A stretch of 64,000 nt of DNA from JASGIT01 sp047601665 (GCA_047601665.1 JASGIT010000001.1:1922001-1986000); one strand, 5' to 3'. Positions 13,613-22,095 are shown, counted from the stretch's first letter. The notes: a model not told the origin generated them from the letters alone. Program-made: numbers and translations.

Positions 13613-13933
13613 ATGAACAAGATCCGCAAGGGCGACGAAGTCATCGTGCTCGCCGGGCGCGACAAGGGCAAGCGCGGCACGGTTGCGCTGCGCAAGGACG
13701 ATTCGCACATCGTCATCGACGGCATCAACCTGGCCAAGAAGCACGTCAAGCCGAACCCCATGAAGGGCACCACCGGCGGCATCGTGGAAAAGGCCATGCC
13801 CATCCACCAGTCCAACGTGGCCATCTTCAATGCCGCTACCGGCAAGGCTGACCGCGTAGGCATCAAGGTGCAGGCCGACGGCACGCGCGTTCGCGTGTTC
13901 AAGTCCAGCGGCGCCGAAATCAAGGCGGCCTAA
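13613..13933 (+). CDS. rplX: 50S ribosomal protein L24
   Basis: A 106-aa early-assembly protein with a KOW motif at the N-terminus (KGDEVIVLAGRDKGKRGTV). It nucleates 50S assembly on domain I of 23S rRNA. It starts 12 bp after rplN in the spc order L14-L24-L5. Confidence 0.98.
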   Translation: MNKIRKGDEVIVLAGRDKGKRGTVALRKDDSHIVIDGINLAKKHVKPNPMKGTTGGIVEKAMPIHQSNVAIFNAATGKADRVGIKVQADGTRVRVFKSSGAEIKAA

Positions 13934-13942
13934 GGAGTCAAC

Positions 13943-14482
13943 ATGGCACGACTGCAACAACAATACCGCGACAAGATCGCCCCCGAACTCATGAAGAAGT
14001 TCGGCTACACCTCGCCGATGCAGGTTCCCCGCCTGACCAAGATCACGCTCAACATGGGCGTGAGCGAGGCCGTCTCCGACAAGAAGGTCATGGACAACGC
14101 CGTGGGCGACCTGACCAAGATCGCCGGCCAGAAGCCCGTGGTCACCAAGGCCAAGAAGGCCATCGCCGGCTTCAAGATCCGCGAAGGCCAGGCCATCGGC
14201 TGCATGGTCACGCTGCGCGGCGTCCAGATGTACGAATTCCTCGACCGTTTCGTCACTGTGGCCCTGCCCCGCGTGCGTGACTTCCGTGGTATCTCGGGCC
14301 GTTCGTTCGATGGCCGCGGCAACTACAACGTGGGCGTCAAGGAACAGATCATCTTCCCCGAAATCGAGTACGACAAGGTGGATGCTCTGCGTGGTCTGAA
14401 CATCAGCATCACGACGACCGCCAAGACCGACGAAGAGTGCAAGGCACTGCTCGCCGCGTTCCGTTTCCCCTTCAAGAACTGA
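13943..14482 (+). CDS. rplE: 50S ribosomal protein L5
   Basis: A 179-aa protein that binds 5S rRNA and contacts the P-site tRNA. The conserved GQKPVVTKAKKAIAGFKIREG segment lies near residues 52-73. In E. coli, S8 represses this operon by binding near the rplE start; I could not confirm such a structure here. Confidence 0.98.
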   Translation: MARLQQQYRDKIAPELMKKFGYTSPMQVPRLTKITLNMGVSEAVSDKKVMDNAVGDLTKIAGQKPVVTKAKKAIAGFKIREGQAIGCMVTLRGVQMYEFLDRFVTVALPRVRDFRGISGRSFDGRGNYNVGVKEQIIFPEIEYDKVDALRGLNISITTTAKTDEECKALLAAFRFPFKN

Positions 14483-14491
14483 GGTGGCGCC

Positions 14492-14797
14492 ATGGCTAAG
14501 AAAGCTTTGATCGAGCGCGAACTGAAGCGCGAAAAACTGGCCGCCAAGTACGCTGCCAAGTATGCAGAACTGAAGGCCATCGCCGCTGACGCCAAGCGCA
14601 GCGACGAAGAGCGCGACGCCGCTCGCCTGGGCCTGCAGAAGCTGCCCCGCAATGCCAACCCCACGCGCCAGCGCAACCGTTGTGAAATCACCGGCCGCCC
14701 GCGTGGCACCTTCCGCCAATTCGGCCTGGGCCGCGCCAAGATCCGTGAACTGGCTTTCGCCGGCGACATCCCCGGCGTGACCAAGGCCAGCTGGTAA
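14492..14797 (+). CDS. rpsN: 30S ribosomal protein S14, zinc-independent long form
   Basis: A 101-aa S14. The long form lacks the CxxC...CxxC zinc ribbon: only one cysteine (CEITGRPRGTFRQFGLGR) is seen near residue 66. It sits in the 30S head. The 9-bp gap after rplE fits the operon. Confidence 0.98.
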   Translation: MAKKALIERELKREKLAAKYAAKYAELKAIAADAKRSDEERDAARLGLQKLPRNANPTRQRNRCEITGRPRGTFRQFGLGRAKIRELAFAGDIPGVTKASW

Positions 14798-14814
14798 GAG
14801 CGAGGAGAACAAAC

Positions 14815-15210
14815 ATGAGCATGAGTGATCCCATCGCCGACCTGCTGACCCGCATCCGCAACGCACAAATGGTCTCCAAGGCCACCGTGTCCGCTCCTTC
14901 CTCCAAGGTGAAGGTTGCGATCGCGCAGGTGCTGAAGGATGAAGGCTACATCGACGGCTTCCAGGTGAAGACCGAAGACGGCAAGTCCGAACTCGAAATC
15001 GCCCTCAAGTACTACGCCGGCCGCCCCGTGATCGAGCGCATCGAGCGCGTGAGCCGCCCTGGCCTGCGCGTGTACAAGGGCCGTGATTCCATTCCCCAGG
15101 TCATGAACGGCCTGGGCGTGGCCATCGTCACCACCCCCAAGGGCGTGATGACCGACCGCAAGGCGCGCGCCACCGGTGTCGGCGGCGAAGTGCTGTGCTA
15201 CGTGGCCTAA
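14815..15210 (+). CDS. rpsH: 30S ribosomal protein S8
   Basis: A 131-aa primary 16S rRNA-binding protein and, in E. coli, translational repressor of the spc operon. It starts MSMSDPIADLLTRIRNAQ; the first ATG (14815) is preferred over 14821 because GAGGAG lies 7 bp upstream. The C-terminal GVGGEVLCYV is the family signature. Confidence 0.98.
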   Translation: MSMSDPIADLLTRIRNAQMVSKATVSAPSSKVKVAIAQVLKDEGYIDGFQVKTEDGKSELEIALKYYAGRPVIERIERVSRPGLRVYKGRDSIPQVMNGLGVAIVTTPKGVMTDRKARATGVGGEVLCYVA

Positions 15211-15231
15211 GGCATTGAGGAGATAACTGAA

Positions 15232-15765
15232 ATGTCCCGCGTAGGAAAAATGCCCGTGACCATCCCCGCAGGTGTGGATGTGTCCATCAAGGAAGACCAG
15301 ATCAGCGTGAAAGGCACGGGCGGTACGCTGTCCGTGGCCCAGAACCTGCTGGTCAAGATCTCCAACAACGAAGGCAAGCTCAGCTTCGAGCCTGCCAACG
15401 ATTCGCGCGAAGCCAACGCCATGAGCGGCACCCTGCGTCAGCTGGTGAACAACATGGTGGTGGGCGTGAGCAAGGGCTTCGAGAAGAAGCTGTCGCTCGT
15501 CGGCGTGGGCTACAAGGCCCAGGCCTCGGGCGCCAAGCTGAACCTCAGCGTCGGCTACTCGCACCCCGTGAACTTCGAAATGCCCGCCGGCATCACCGTG
15601 GCCACCCCGACCCCGACGGAAATCGTCATCAAGGGCTCGGATCGCCAGCGCGTGGGCCAACTGGCTGCTGAGATCCGCGCCGTCCGTCCGCCCGAGCCCT
15701 ACAAGGGCAAGGGCATCCGCTATGCGGACGAGAAGATCGTGATCAAAGAGACCAAGAAGAAGTAA
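15232..15765 (+). CDS. rplF: 50S ribosomal protein L6
   Basis: A 177-aa two-domain protein near the GTPase centre. It begins MSRVGKMPVTIPAGV and ends with the typical RPPEPYKGKGIRYADE segment. Standard length, in the normal position between rpsH and rplR. Confidence 0.98.
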   Translation: MSRVGKMPVTIPAGVDVSIKEDQISVKGTGGTLSVAQNLLVKISNNEGKLSFEPANDSREANAMSGTLRQLVNNMVVGVSKGFEKKLSLVGVGYKAQASGAKLNLSVGYSHPVNFEMPAGITVATPTPTEIVIKGSDRQRVGQLAAEIRAVRPPEPYKGKGIRYADEKIVIKETKKK

Positions 15766-15776
15766 GGAGCTGCATG

Positions 15777-16142
15777 ATGTTGACCAAGAAAGAGCAGCGT
15801 CTTCGTCGCGCCCGCCAGACCCGCATCCGCATTGCCCAGCAAGGCGTGGCGCGTCTCACGGTGAACCGCACGAACCTCCACATCTACGCCAGCGTGATCT
15901 CTGGCTGCGGCACCAAGGTGCTGGCCAGCGCTTCCACGGCCGAAGCCGAAGTGCGCAGCGCTTTGGGCGGCTCGGGCAAGGGCGGCAATGCCGCCGCGGC
16001 CCAGATCATCGGCAAGCGCATCGCCGAAAAGGCGAAGGCAGCCGGTGTCGAGAAGGTGGCGTTCGATCGCGCAGGTTTTGCATACCACGGCCGCGTCAAG
16101 GCGCTGGCCGATGCGGCCCGCGAAGCCGGCCTCCAGTTCTAA
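15777..16142 (+). CDS. rplR: 50S ribosomal protein L18
   Basis: A 121-aa 5S rRNA-binding protein. Two adjacent ATGs occur (15774 and 15777). The second is chosen because AAGGAG at 15764-15769 is then at 7 bp, against 4 bp for the first. The C-terminal VAFDRAGFAYHGRVKALADAAREAGLQF pattern is typical; key residues are the FDR and YHGRV motifs near residues 95-106. Confidence 0.98.
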   Translation: MLTKKEQRLRRARQTRIRIAQQGVARLTVNRTNLHIYASVISGCGTKVLASASTAEAEVRSALGGSGKGGNAAAAQIIGKRIAEKAKAAGVEKVAFDRAGFAYHGRVKALADAAREAGLQF

Positions 16143-16157
16143 GCGGAGCGGATAGAA

Positions 16158-16679
16158 ATGGCAAAGTTTTCCCCCAAGGTGCAAGACGAAGGTCGTGACG
16201 ACGGTCTGCGCGAAAAAATGATCGCGGTGAACCGCGTCACCAAGGTTGTGAAGGGTGGCCGTATCCTCGGCTTCGCCGCACTGACCGTGGTCGGCGACGG
16301 CGATGGCCGCGTGGGCATGGGCAAGGGCAAGTCGAAGGAAGTGCCCGCCGCCGTGCAAAAGGCCATGGAAGAGGCCCGCCGCAACATGGTGAAGGTGTCG
16401 CTGAAGAACGGCACCATCCACCACAACGTGAATGGCCACCACGGTGCCGCCAACGTCATGCTGGCGCCGGCCCCCAAGGGTACCGGCATCATCGCGGGCG
16501 GCCCGATGCGCGCCGTCTTCGAAGTGATGGGCATCACCGACATCGTGGCCAAGAGCCACGGTTCGTCCAACCCCTACAACATGGTTCGCGCCACGTTCGA
16601 CGCTTTGAACAACTCCACGACCCCTGCGGAAGTGGCGTCCAAGCGCGGCAAGTCGGTCGAAGACCTGTTTGCTGCCTGA
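16158..16679 (+). CDS. rpsE: 30S ribosomal protein S5
   Basis: A 173-aa protein with the double-stranded RNA-binding-like N-terminal domain (EKMIAVNRVTKVVKGGR) and the C-terminal S5 fold. It takes part in mRNA unwinding at the entry tunnel and in decoding fidelity. Standard length, 15 bp after rplR. Confidence 0.98.
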   Translation: MAKFSPKVQDEGRDDGLREKMIAVNRVTKVVKGGRILGFAALTVVGDGDGRVGMGKGKSKEVPAAVQKAMEEARRNMVKVSLKNGTIHHNVNGHHGAANVMLAPAPKGTGIIAGGPMRAVFEVMGITDIVAKSHGSSNPYNMVRATFDALNNSTTPAEVASKRGKSVEDLFAA

Positions 16680-16694
16680 TAGGAGTCATTCACC

Positions 16695-16877
16695 ATGACG
16701 ACGCAAAAAACTGTCAAGGTTCAGCTGGTGCGCAGCCCCATCGGCACCAAGCAAGACCACCGCGCCACCGTGCGCGGCCTGGGCCTGCGCAAGCTGAACA
16801 GCACGAGCGAACTGCAGGACACCCCTGCGGTGCGCGGCATGATCAACAAGATCAGCTATCTGGTCAAAGTGATCTGA
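16695..16877 (+). CDS. rpmD: 50S ribosomal protein L30
   Basis: A 60-aa protein (KTVKVQLVRSPIGTKQDHRATVRGLGLRK), the usual small bacterial L30. Normal place between rpsE and rplO. Confidence 0.97.
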   Translation: MTTQKTVKVQLVRSPIGTKQDHRATVRGLGLRKLNSTSELQDTPAVRGMINKISYLVKVI

Positions 16878-16888
16878 GAGGCAAGACG

Positions 16889-17320
16889 ATGGAACTCAAT
16901 AGCATCAAGCCCGCAGCGGGCGCCAAACATGCCAAGCGCCGCGTAGGCCGTGGCATCGGCTCCGGCCTGGGCAAGACCGCGGGCCGCGGTCACAAGGGCC
17001 AGAAGTCGCGTTCGGGCGGCTACCACAAGGTCGGCTTCGAAGGCGGCCAGATGCCCCTGCAACGCCGTCTGCCCAAGCGCGGCTTCAAGTCGCACCTGCT
17101 CAAGTTCAACGCCGAGATCAACCTCTCGGAGCTGGACCAGCTGGGCCTGGCCGAAGTCGATCTGTTGGCGCTGAAGAAGGCCGGCCTCGTGGGCGAAATC
17201 GCCAAGGTGGTCAAGGTCATCAAGAGCGGTGCCATCACCCGTGCCGTCAAGCTGACCGGCATCGGCGCTACCGCAGGTGCCAAGGCAGCCATCGAGGCCG
17301 CCGGCGGCAGCCTGGCCTGA
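16889..17320 (+). CDS. rplO: 50S ribosomal protein L15
   Basis: A 143-aa late-assembly protein. A glycine- and arginine-rich extended N-terminal half (RRVGRGIGSGLGKTAGRGHKGQ region) threads through 23S rRNA, followed by a globular C-terminal half. Confidence 0.98.
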   Translation: MELNSIKPAAGAKHAKRRVGRGIGSGLGKTAGRGHKGQKSRSGGYHKVGFEGGQMPLQRRLPKRGFKSHLLKFNAEINLSELDQLGLAEVDLLALKKAGLVGEIAKVVKVIKSGAITRAVKLTGIGATAGAKAAIEAAGGSLA

Positions 17321-17345
17321 ACTTTGGTTCTGAAAGAAGACATCC

Positions 17346-18665
17346 GTGGCAACTAGCGCAGCTCAGATTGCAAAGACCGGCAAGTTCGGCGACCTGCGTC
17401 GCCGGCTGGTCTTTCTGCTGCTCGCACTGGTCGTGTACCGCATCGGGGCGCACATCCCCGTGCCCGGTATCGACCCGGCGCAACTCCAGCGGCTGTTCAG
17501 CGGTCAGCACGGCGGCATCCTGAACCTGTTCAACATGTTCTCGGGTGGGGCGCTCTCGCGCTTCACGGTGTTCGCGCTGGGGATCATGCCGTACATCTCG
17601 GCATCGATCATCATGCAGCTGATGACCTATGTCGTCCCGACGTTCGAGCAGCTCAAGAAGGAAGGCGAAGCCGGCCGCCGCAAGGTGACGCAGTACACCC
17701 GCTACGGCACGGTGGGCTTGGCGCTGTTCCAGTCGTTCGGCATCGCCGTGGCGCTGGAAAGCTCCGCCGGCCTGGTGCTGAATCCTGGCATGGGTTTCCG
17801 CCTCACGACCGTGGTGAGCCTGACGGCCGGCACCATGTTCCTGATGTGGCTGGGCGAGCAGATCACCGAGCGTGGCCTGGGTAACGGCATTTCCATCCTG
17901 ATCTTCGGCGGTATCGCCGCGGGTCTGCCGGGTTCGGTGGGTGGCCTGCTGGAACTGGTGCGCACGGGTGCCATGAGCATCATCGCGGCGATCTTCATCG
18001 TGCTGGTGGTGGCTTTGGTGACCTACTTCGTGGTGTTCGTCGAACGCGGGCAGCGCAAGATCCTCGTGAACTATGCGCGCCGCCAGGTGGGCAACAAGGT
18101 CTACGGGGGCCAGTCTTCGCACCTGCCGCTGAAGCTGAACATGGCCGGCGTGATTCCGCCCATCTTCGCTTCGTCGATCATCCTGCTGCCGGCCACCGTG
18201 GTGAACTGGTTCAGTGCGGGCGAGTCGATGCGCTGGCTGCGTGACATCTCGTCCACCCTGACACCCGGTCAGCCGATCTACGTGCTGCTGTATGCCGCCG
18301 CCATCGTCTTCTTCTGCTTCTTCTACACGGCGCTGGTGTTCAACAGCCGTGAGACGGCGGACAACCTGAAGAAGAGCGGTGCGTTCGTTCCGGGTATCCG
18401 TCCGGGCGAGCAGACGGCGCGCTACATCGACAAGATCCTGGTGCGGCTCACGCTGGCCGGTGCAATCTACATCACCTTCGTGTGTCTGCTGCCCGAGTTC
18501 CTGATCCTGAAGTACAACGTTCCGTTCTACTTCGGCGGAACGTCGCTGCTGATCATCGTGGTGGTGACGATGGACTTCATGGCCCAGGTGCAGAACTACC
18601 TGATGTCGCAGCAGTACGAATCGCTGCTTAAGAAGGCCAACTTCAAGACGACGCTGGGCGGCTGA
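17346..18665 (+). CDS. secY: Protein translocase channel subunit SecY
   Basis: A 439-aa inner-membrane protein with ten predicted spans, the core of the Sec translocon, together with SecE and SecG. Visible hallmarks are the plug and span 2 area (GGALSRFTVFALGIMPYISASIIMQL), the cytoplasmic loop RGQRKILVNYARRQVG for SecA and ribosome contact, and RPGEQTARYIDKIL in the C5 loop. It starts at GTG 17346, as is common for secY. In the spc operon it is followed directly by rpmJ; no infA gene is seen between them. Confidence 0.98.
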   Translation: MATSAAQIAKTGKFGDLRRRLVFLLLALVVYRIGAHIPVPGIDPAQLQRLFSGQHGGILNLFNMFSGGALSRFTVFALGIMPYISASIIMQLMTYVVPTFEQLKKEGEAGRRKVTQYTRYGTVGLALFQSFGIAVALESSAGLVLNPGMGFRLTTVVSLTAGTMFLMWLGEQITERGLGNGISILIFGGIAAGLPGSVGGLLELVRTGAMSIIAAIFIVLVVALVTYFVVFVERGQRKILVNYARRQVGNKVYGGQSSHLPLKLNMAGVIPPIFASSIILLPATVVNWFSAGESMRWLRDISSTLTPGQPIYVLLYAAAIVFFCFFYTALVFNSRETADNLKKSGAFVPGIRPGEQTARYIDKILVRLTLAGAIYITFVCLLPEFLILKYNVPFYFGGTSLLIIVVVTMDFMAQVQNYLMSQQYESLLKKANFKTTLGG

Positions 18666-18699
18666 GCGCCCCGCACTTAGGTGAATTTAGGAGAATGAA

Positions 18700-18813
18700 A
18701 TGAGAGTTTCGGCTTCGGTCAAGAAAATCTGCCGCAACTGCAAGATCATCCGCCGCAAGGGTGTGGTGCGCGTGATCTGCACGGACCAGCGCCATAAGCA
18801 GCGCCAGGGTTGA
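18700..18813 (+). CDS. rpmJ: 50S ribosomal protein L36, zinc-binding form
   Basis: A 37-aa protein starting MRVSASVKKICRNCKII, with three cysteines and a histidine (Cys11, Cys14, Cys27, His32) forming the zinc ribbon, so it is the C+ type. An AGGAG-type Shine-Dalgarno lies just upstream of the ATG at 18700. It stands between secY and rpsM and marks the join of the spc and alpha operons. Confidence 0.97.
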   Translation: MRVSASVKKICRNCKIIRRKGVVRVICTDQRHKQRQG

Positions 18814-18837
18814 TTAGGAAAGTATCAGAGGACGCAC

Positions 18838-19203
18838 ATGGCACGTATTGCTGGCATCAACATCCCGCCGCATCAGCACGCCGAAATCGGCCTGACGGCA
18901 ATCTACGGCATTGGCCGCACGCGCGCTCGCAAGATCTGCGAAGCCTGCGGTATCGCCTATTCCAAGAAGGTCAAGGACCTGACGGACGGCGATCTGGAAA
19001 AGATCCGCGACCAGATCGCCCAGTTCACCATCGAAGGTGACCTGCGCCGCGAAACCACGATGAACATCAAGCGCTTGATGGACATCGGCTGCTACCGTGG
19101 CTTCCGCCACCGCCGTGGCTTGCCCATGCGTGGCCAGCGCACCCGCACCAACGCCCGCACCCGCAAGGGCCCGCGCAAGGGTGCAGCGGCCCTGAAGAAG
19201 TAA
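18838..19203 (+). CDS. rpsM: 30S ribosomal protein S13
   Basis: A 121-aa head protein that contacts the P-site tRNA and forms bridges to the 50S subunit. It begins MARIAGINIPPHQHAEIGLTAIYGIG and ends with a basic tail (RTRTNARTRKGPRKG). First gene of the alpha operon proper, 24 bp after rpmJ. Confidence 0.98.
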   Translation: MARIAGINIPPHQHAEIGLTAIYGIGRTRARKICEACGIAYSKKVKDLTDGDLEKIRDQIAQFTIEGDLRRETTMNIKRLMDIGCYRGFRHRRGLPMRGQRTRTNARTRKGPRKGAAALKK

Positions 19204-19218
19204 GACTGAAAGATCACT

Positions 19219-19623
19219 ATGGCAAAGTCTCCCGCCAATAACGCAGCCCAGCGCGTGCGCAAGAAGGTTCGCAAGAACGTTTCCGACGGCATCGCCCACG
19301 TGCACGCTTCGTTCAACAACACGATCATCACGATCACCGACCGCCAAGGCAACGCCCTTTCGTGGGCTTCGTCCGGCGGCCAGGGTTTCAAGGGCTCGCG
19401 CAAGTCCACCCCGTTCGCTGCCCAGGTGGCTTCGGAAGTGGCGGGCCGCGCTGCCATGGAACAAGGCATCAAGAATCTCGACGTCGAGATCAAGGGCCCC
19501 GGCCCGGGTCGCGAGTCGTCGGTGCGCGCCCTGGGCGCGCTGGGCATCCGCATCACGTCCATCTCCGACGTGACGCCGGTTCCCCACAACGGCTGCCGTC
19601 CCCAGAAGCGCCGCCGTATCTAA
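19219..19623 (+). CDS. rpsK: 30S ribosomal protein S11
   Basis: A 134-aa platform protein. The signature IAHVHASFNNTIITITDRQGN is near residues 26-47 and the C-terminus ends PHNGCRPQKRRRI. It forms part of the mRNA exit channel. A structured 95-bp gap follows before rpsD. Confidence 0.98.
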   Translation: MAKSPANNAAQRVRKKVRKNVSDGIAHVHASFNNTIITITDRQGNALSWASSGGQGFKGSRKSTPFAAQVASEVAGRAAMEQGIKNLDVEIKGPGPGRESSVRALGALGIRITSISDVTPVPHNGCRPQKRRRI

Positions 19624-19646
19624 ACTGCTTTTTCAATAAGCCCACC

Positions 19647-19696
19647 GCCGCTTGCGGGCCGCAAGGTTCGCCAGCGGCTCCCGCAATGGTTTGCGG
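19647..19696 (+). promoter_or_regulatory. Structured leader upstream of rpsD
   Basis: The 95-bp gap between rpsK and rpsD holds several stem-loops: CTTGCG/CGCAAG (19651-19665), an alternative GCCGCT/AGCGGC pair (19647-19678) sharing bases with it, and CCGCAA-TGGT-TTGCGG (19681-19696). No T-run follows, so these are not terminators. S4 is a known translational autoregulator in other bacteria; a role for this leader in S4 control is only a suggestion. Confidence 0.45.
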
Positions 19697-19718
19697 CAGA
19701 TGACACAAGGAAGCTCAA

Positions 19719-20342
19719 GTGGCACGTTACCTCGGCCCCAAGGCCAAACTCTCCCGCCGTGAAGGCACCGACCTGTTCCTGAAGAGCGCCCGCCGCTCCA
19801 TCGCGGACAAGGCCAAGTTCGACTCCAAGCCCGGCCAGCATGGCCGCACCTCGGGCCAGCGCACCTCCGACTACGGCCTGCAGCTGCGCGAGAAGCAGAA
19901 GGTCAAGCGCATGTACGGCGTGCTCGAAAAGCAGTTCCGCCGCTACTTCGAGGAAGCCGACCGCCGCCGTGGCAACACCGGCGCCAACCTGCTGTCGCTG
20001 CTCGAATCGCGCCTGGACAACGTGGTGTACCGCATGGGCTTCGGCTCCACGCGCGCCGAAGCGCGCCAGCTGGTGTCGCACAAGGCCATCACGGTGAACG
20101 GCCAGTCCGTGAACATCCCGTCGTACATGGTCAAGACCGGCGATGTGGTGGCTGTGCGCGAAAAGTCCAAGAAGCAAGGCCGCGTGGTCGAGGCGCTGCA
20201 ACTGGCCCAGCAAGTGGGCCTGCCCGCCTGGGTCGAAGTGAGCGTGGACAAGGCCGAAGGCACCTTCAAGAAGACGCCGGACCGCGACGAATTCGGCGCC
20301 GACATCAACGAATCGCTGATCGTCGAACTGTATTCGCGCTAA
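19719..20342 (+). CDS. rpsD: 30S ribosomal protein S4
   Basis: A 207-aa primary 16S-binding protein. It starts with GTG at 19719 (MARYLGPKAKLSRREGTDLFL) with AAGGAAG upstream. It has no cysteines, so it is the zinc-free C- form. The S4 RNA-binding domain lies near residues 95-155 (RLDNVVYRMGFGSTRAEARQLVSH). In E. coli S4 is the repressor of the alpha operon. Confidence 0.98.
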   Translation: MARYLGPKAKLSRREGTDLFLKSARRSIADKAKFDSKPGQHGRTSGQRTSDYGLQLREKQKVKRMYGVLEKQFRRYFEEADRRRGNTGANLLSLLESRLDNVVYRMGFGSTRAEARQLVSHKAITVNGQSVNIPSYMVKTGDVVAVREKSKKQGRVVEALQLAQQVGLPAWVEVSVDKAEGTFKKTPDRDEFGADINESLIVELYSR

Positions 20343-20345
20343 TCC

Positions 20346-20412
20346 ATTGCTGCGCTGAGCAGCAATCGCCATTGAAAAAATGTCCCTGAACCGCGAGGCA
20401 TCGCGGTTCAGG
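20346..20412 (+). promoter_or_regulatory. Two perfect stem-loops between rpsD and rpoA
   Basis: ATTGCTGC/GCAGCAAT with a 5-base loop (20346-20366), and CCTGAACCGCGA/TCGCGGTTCAGG with a GGCA loop (20385-20412), a perfect 12-bp stem. Neither has a downstream T-run on the coding strand. They may be RNA-processing or stability elements that set rpoA expression apart from the ribosomal genes. Confidence 0.6.
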
Positions 20413-20464
20413 CGCTTCACCAGCCTTACCGGCGTAACGAGCTGGGGGTATTGAGAGGAAGTCC

Positions 20465-21460
20465 ATGCAAACCAATTTGCTGAAACCCAAGGCGATCAAT
20501 GTCGAGCAGCTTGGCCACAATCGCGCCAAGGTCGAGCTGGAGCCGTTCGAGCGTGGCTACGGCCACACGCTGGGCAACGCCATCCGCCGCGTCCTGCTCT
20601 CGTCCATGGTGGGTTACGCAGCGACGGAAGTCACCATCGCCGGGGTGCTGCACGAGTACTCCTCGATCGACGGTGTGCAGGAAGATGTGGTCAACATCCT
20701 GCTGAACCTGAAGGGCGTGGTGTTCAAGCTCCACAACCGCGACGAAGTCACGCTGAGCCTGCGCAAGGACGGCGAGGGCGTGGTCACCGCGCGCGACATC
20801 CAGACGCCGCACGACGTGGAAATCGTCAACCCTGACCATGTCATCGCCCACCTGTCGCAAGGCGGCAAGCTGGACATGCAGATCAAGGTCGAAAAGGGCC
20901 GCGGCTACGTGCCCGGCAACCTGCGCCGCTATGGCGACGAGCCCACCAAGTCCATCGGCCGCATCGTGCTCGATGCCTCGTTCTCGCCCGTCAAGCGCGT
21001 GAGCTACACGGTGGAAAGCGCCCGAGTGGAGCAGCGCACCGACCTGGACAAGCTCGTGGTCGAGATCGAGACCAACGGCGCCATCACGGCGGAAGACGCG
21101 GTGCGCGCCTCGGCCAAGATCCTGGTCGAGCAGCTGGCGGTGTTCGCGCAGCTCGAAGGCGGCGAAGTCACCAGCATCTTCGAGAACAGCAGCAGCGCGC
21201 GCGGCAATGCCACGTTCGACCCGATCCTGCTGCGCCCCGTGGACGAGCTGGAACTCACCGTGCGCTCGGCCAACTGCCTCAAGGCCGAGAACATCTACTA
21301 CATCGGCGACCTCATCCAGCGCACCGAGAACGAGCTGCTCAAGACCCCGAATCTGGGCCGCAAGTCGCTCAACGAGATCAAGGAAGTGCTGGCTTCGCGC
21401 GGCCTCACGCTGGGCATGAAGCTCGAAAACTGGCCGCCTGCCGGTCTCGACAAGCGTTGA
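20465..21460 (+). CDS. rpoA: RNA polymerase alpha subunit
   Basis: A 331-aa subunit. The N-terminal domain (to about residue 235) dimerises and scaffolds beta and beta-prime. The C-terminal domain (about 250-325) carries the DNA- and activator-binding helix with TVRSANCLKAENIYYIGDL, including the arginine equivalent to E. coli Arg265. GAGAGGA precedes the ATG at 20465. Confidence 0.98.
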   Translation: MQTNLLKPKAINVEQLGHNRAKVELEPFERGYGHTLGNAIRRVLLSSMVGYAATEVTIAGVLHEYSSIDGVQEDVVNILLNLKGVVFKLHNRDEVTLSLRKDGEGVVTARDIQTPHDVEIVNPDHVIAHLSQGGKLDMQIKVEKGRGYVPGNLRRYGDEPTKSIGRIVLDASFSPVKRVSYTVESARVEQRTDLDKLVVEIETNGAITAEDAVRASAKILVEQLAVFAQLEGGEVTSIFENSSSARGNATFDPILLRPVDELELTVRSANCLKAENIYYIGDLIQRTENELLKTPNLGRKSLNEIKEVLASRGLTLGMKLENWPPAGLDKR

Positions 21461-21527
21461 TATAATCTTTGGTTCCCTGCAAAGGGAACAGTGCTCCGGG
21501 CAGTACCTGATACGGCTGCCCGTTTTT
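21461..21527 (+). promoter_or_regulatory. rpoA-rplQ junction: TATAAT, hairpin and terminator-like stem
   Basis: A perfect TATAAT at 21461-21466 begins right after the rpoA stop, without a good -35. Then comes GTTCCCT-GCAA-AGGGAAC (21472-21489), and then CGGGCAG/CTGCCCG (21497-21503 and 21516-21522) followed by TTTTT (21523-21527). The last has the shape of a weak intrinsic terminator. It lies 26 bp before rplQ, so it could attenuate the operon with rplQ partly dependent on its own start. Confidence 0.55.
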
Positions 21528-21552
21528 ACATTCAATCTATAAGGAAAGCACC

Positions 21553-21951
21553 ATGCGTCACGGCCACGGCCTTCGTAAACTCAACCGTACCAGCTCGCAC
21601 CGCCTTGCGATGCTGCAGAACATGATGAACTCGCTCATCGAGCACGAGGCCATCAAGACCACTGTCCCCAAGGCCAAGGAACTGCGCCGCGTGATCGAAC
21701 CCATGATCACCCTGGCCAAGGAAGACTCCGTGGCGAATCGCCGCCTGGCCTTCAACCGCCTGCGCGACCGCGACAGCGTGACCAAGCTGTTCAACGACCT
21801 GGGCCCGCGCTTCAAGACCCGTCCGGGCGGCTACACCCGCATCCTGAAGATGGGCTTCCGCGTGGGCGACAATGCGCCCATGGCCTATGTGGAACTGGTC
21901 GACCGCGCTGCCGAAGCAACGGAATCTACCGACAACAGCGCAGCGGCCTAA
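21553..21951 (+). CDS. rplQ: 50S ribosomal protein L17
   Basis: A 132-aa protein at the tunnel exit, starting MRHGHGLRKLNRTSSHRLAML. A short acidic/alanine C-terminal tail (about residues 119-132) extends beyond the usual core. Last protein gene of the alpha operon. GGAAAG lies upstream of the ATG. Confidence 0.98.
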   Translation: MRHGHGLRKLNRTSSHRLAMLQNMMNSLIEHEAIKTTVPKAKELRRVIEPMITLAKEDSVANRRLAFNRLRDRDSVTKLFNDLGPRFKTRPGGYTRILKMGFRVGDNAPMAYVELVDRAAEATESTDNSAAA

Positions 21952-21977
21952 AAAACAGGTTATAATTTCTGTCTTGT

Positions 21978-22054
<77 letters not shown>

Positions 22055-22061
22055 AATCAGC

Positions 22062-22095
22062 AAAACGCCCTCCTTTCGGAGGGCGTTTTTGTTTG
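22062..22095 (+). terminator. Rho-independent terminator after tRNA-fMet
   Basis: A 12-bp perfect stem (22062-22073 with 22078-22089), centred on ACGCCCTCC/GGAGGGCGT with a TTTC loop and followed by a T-rich tail. It ends the alpha operon/tRNA transcript. Confidence 0.92.
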
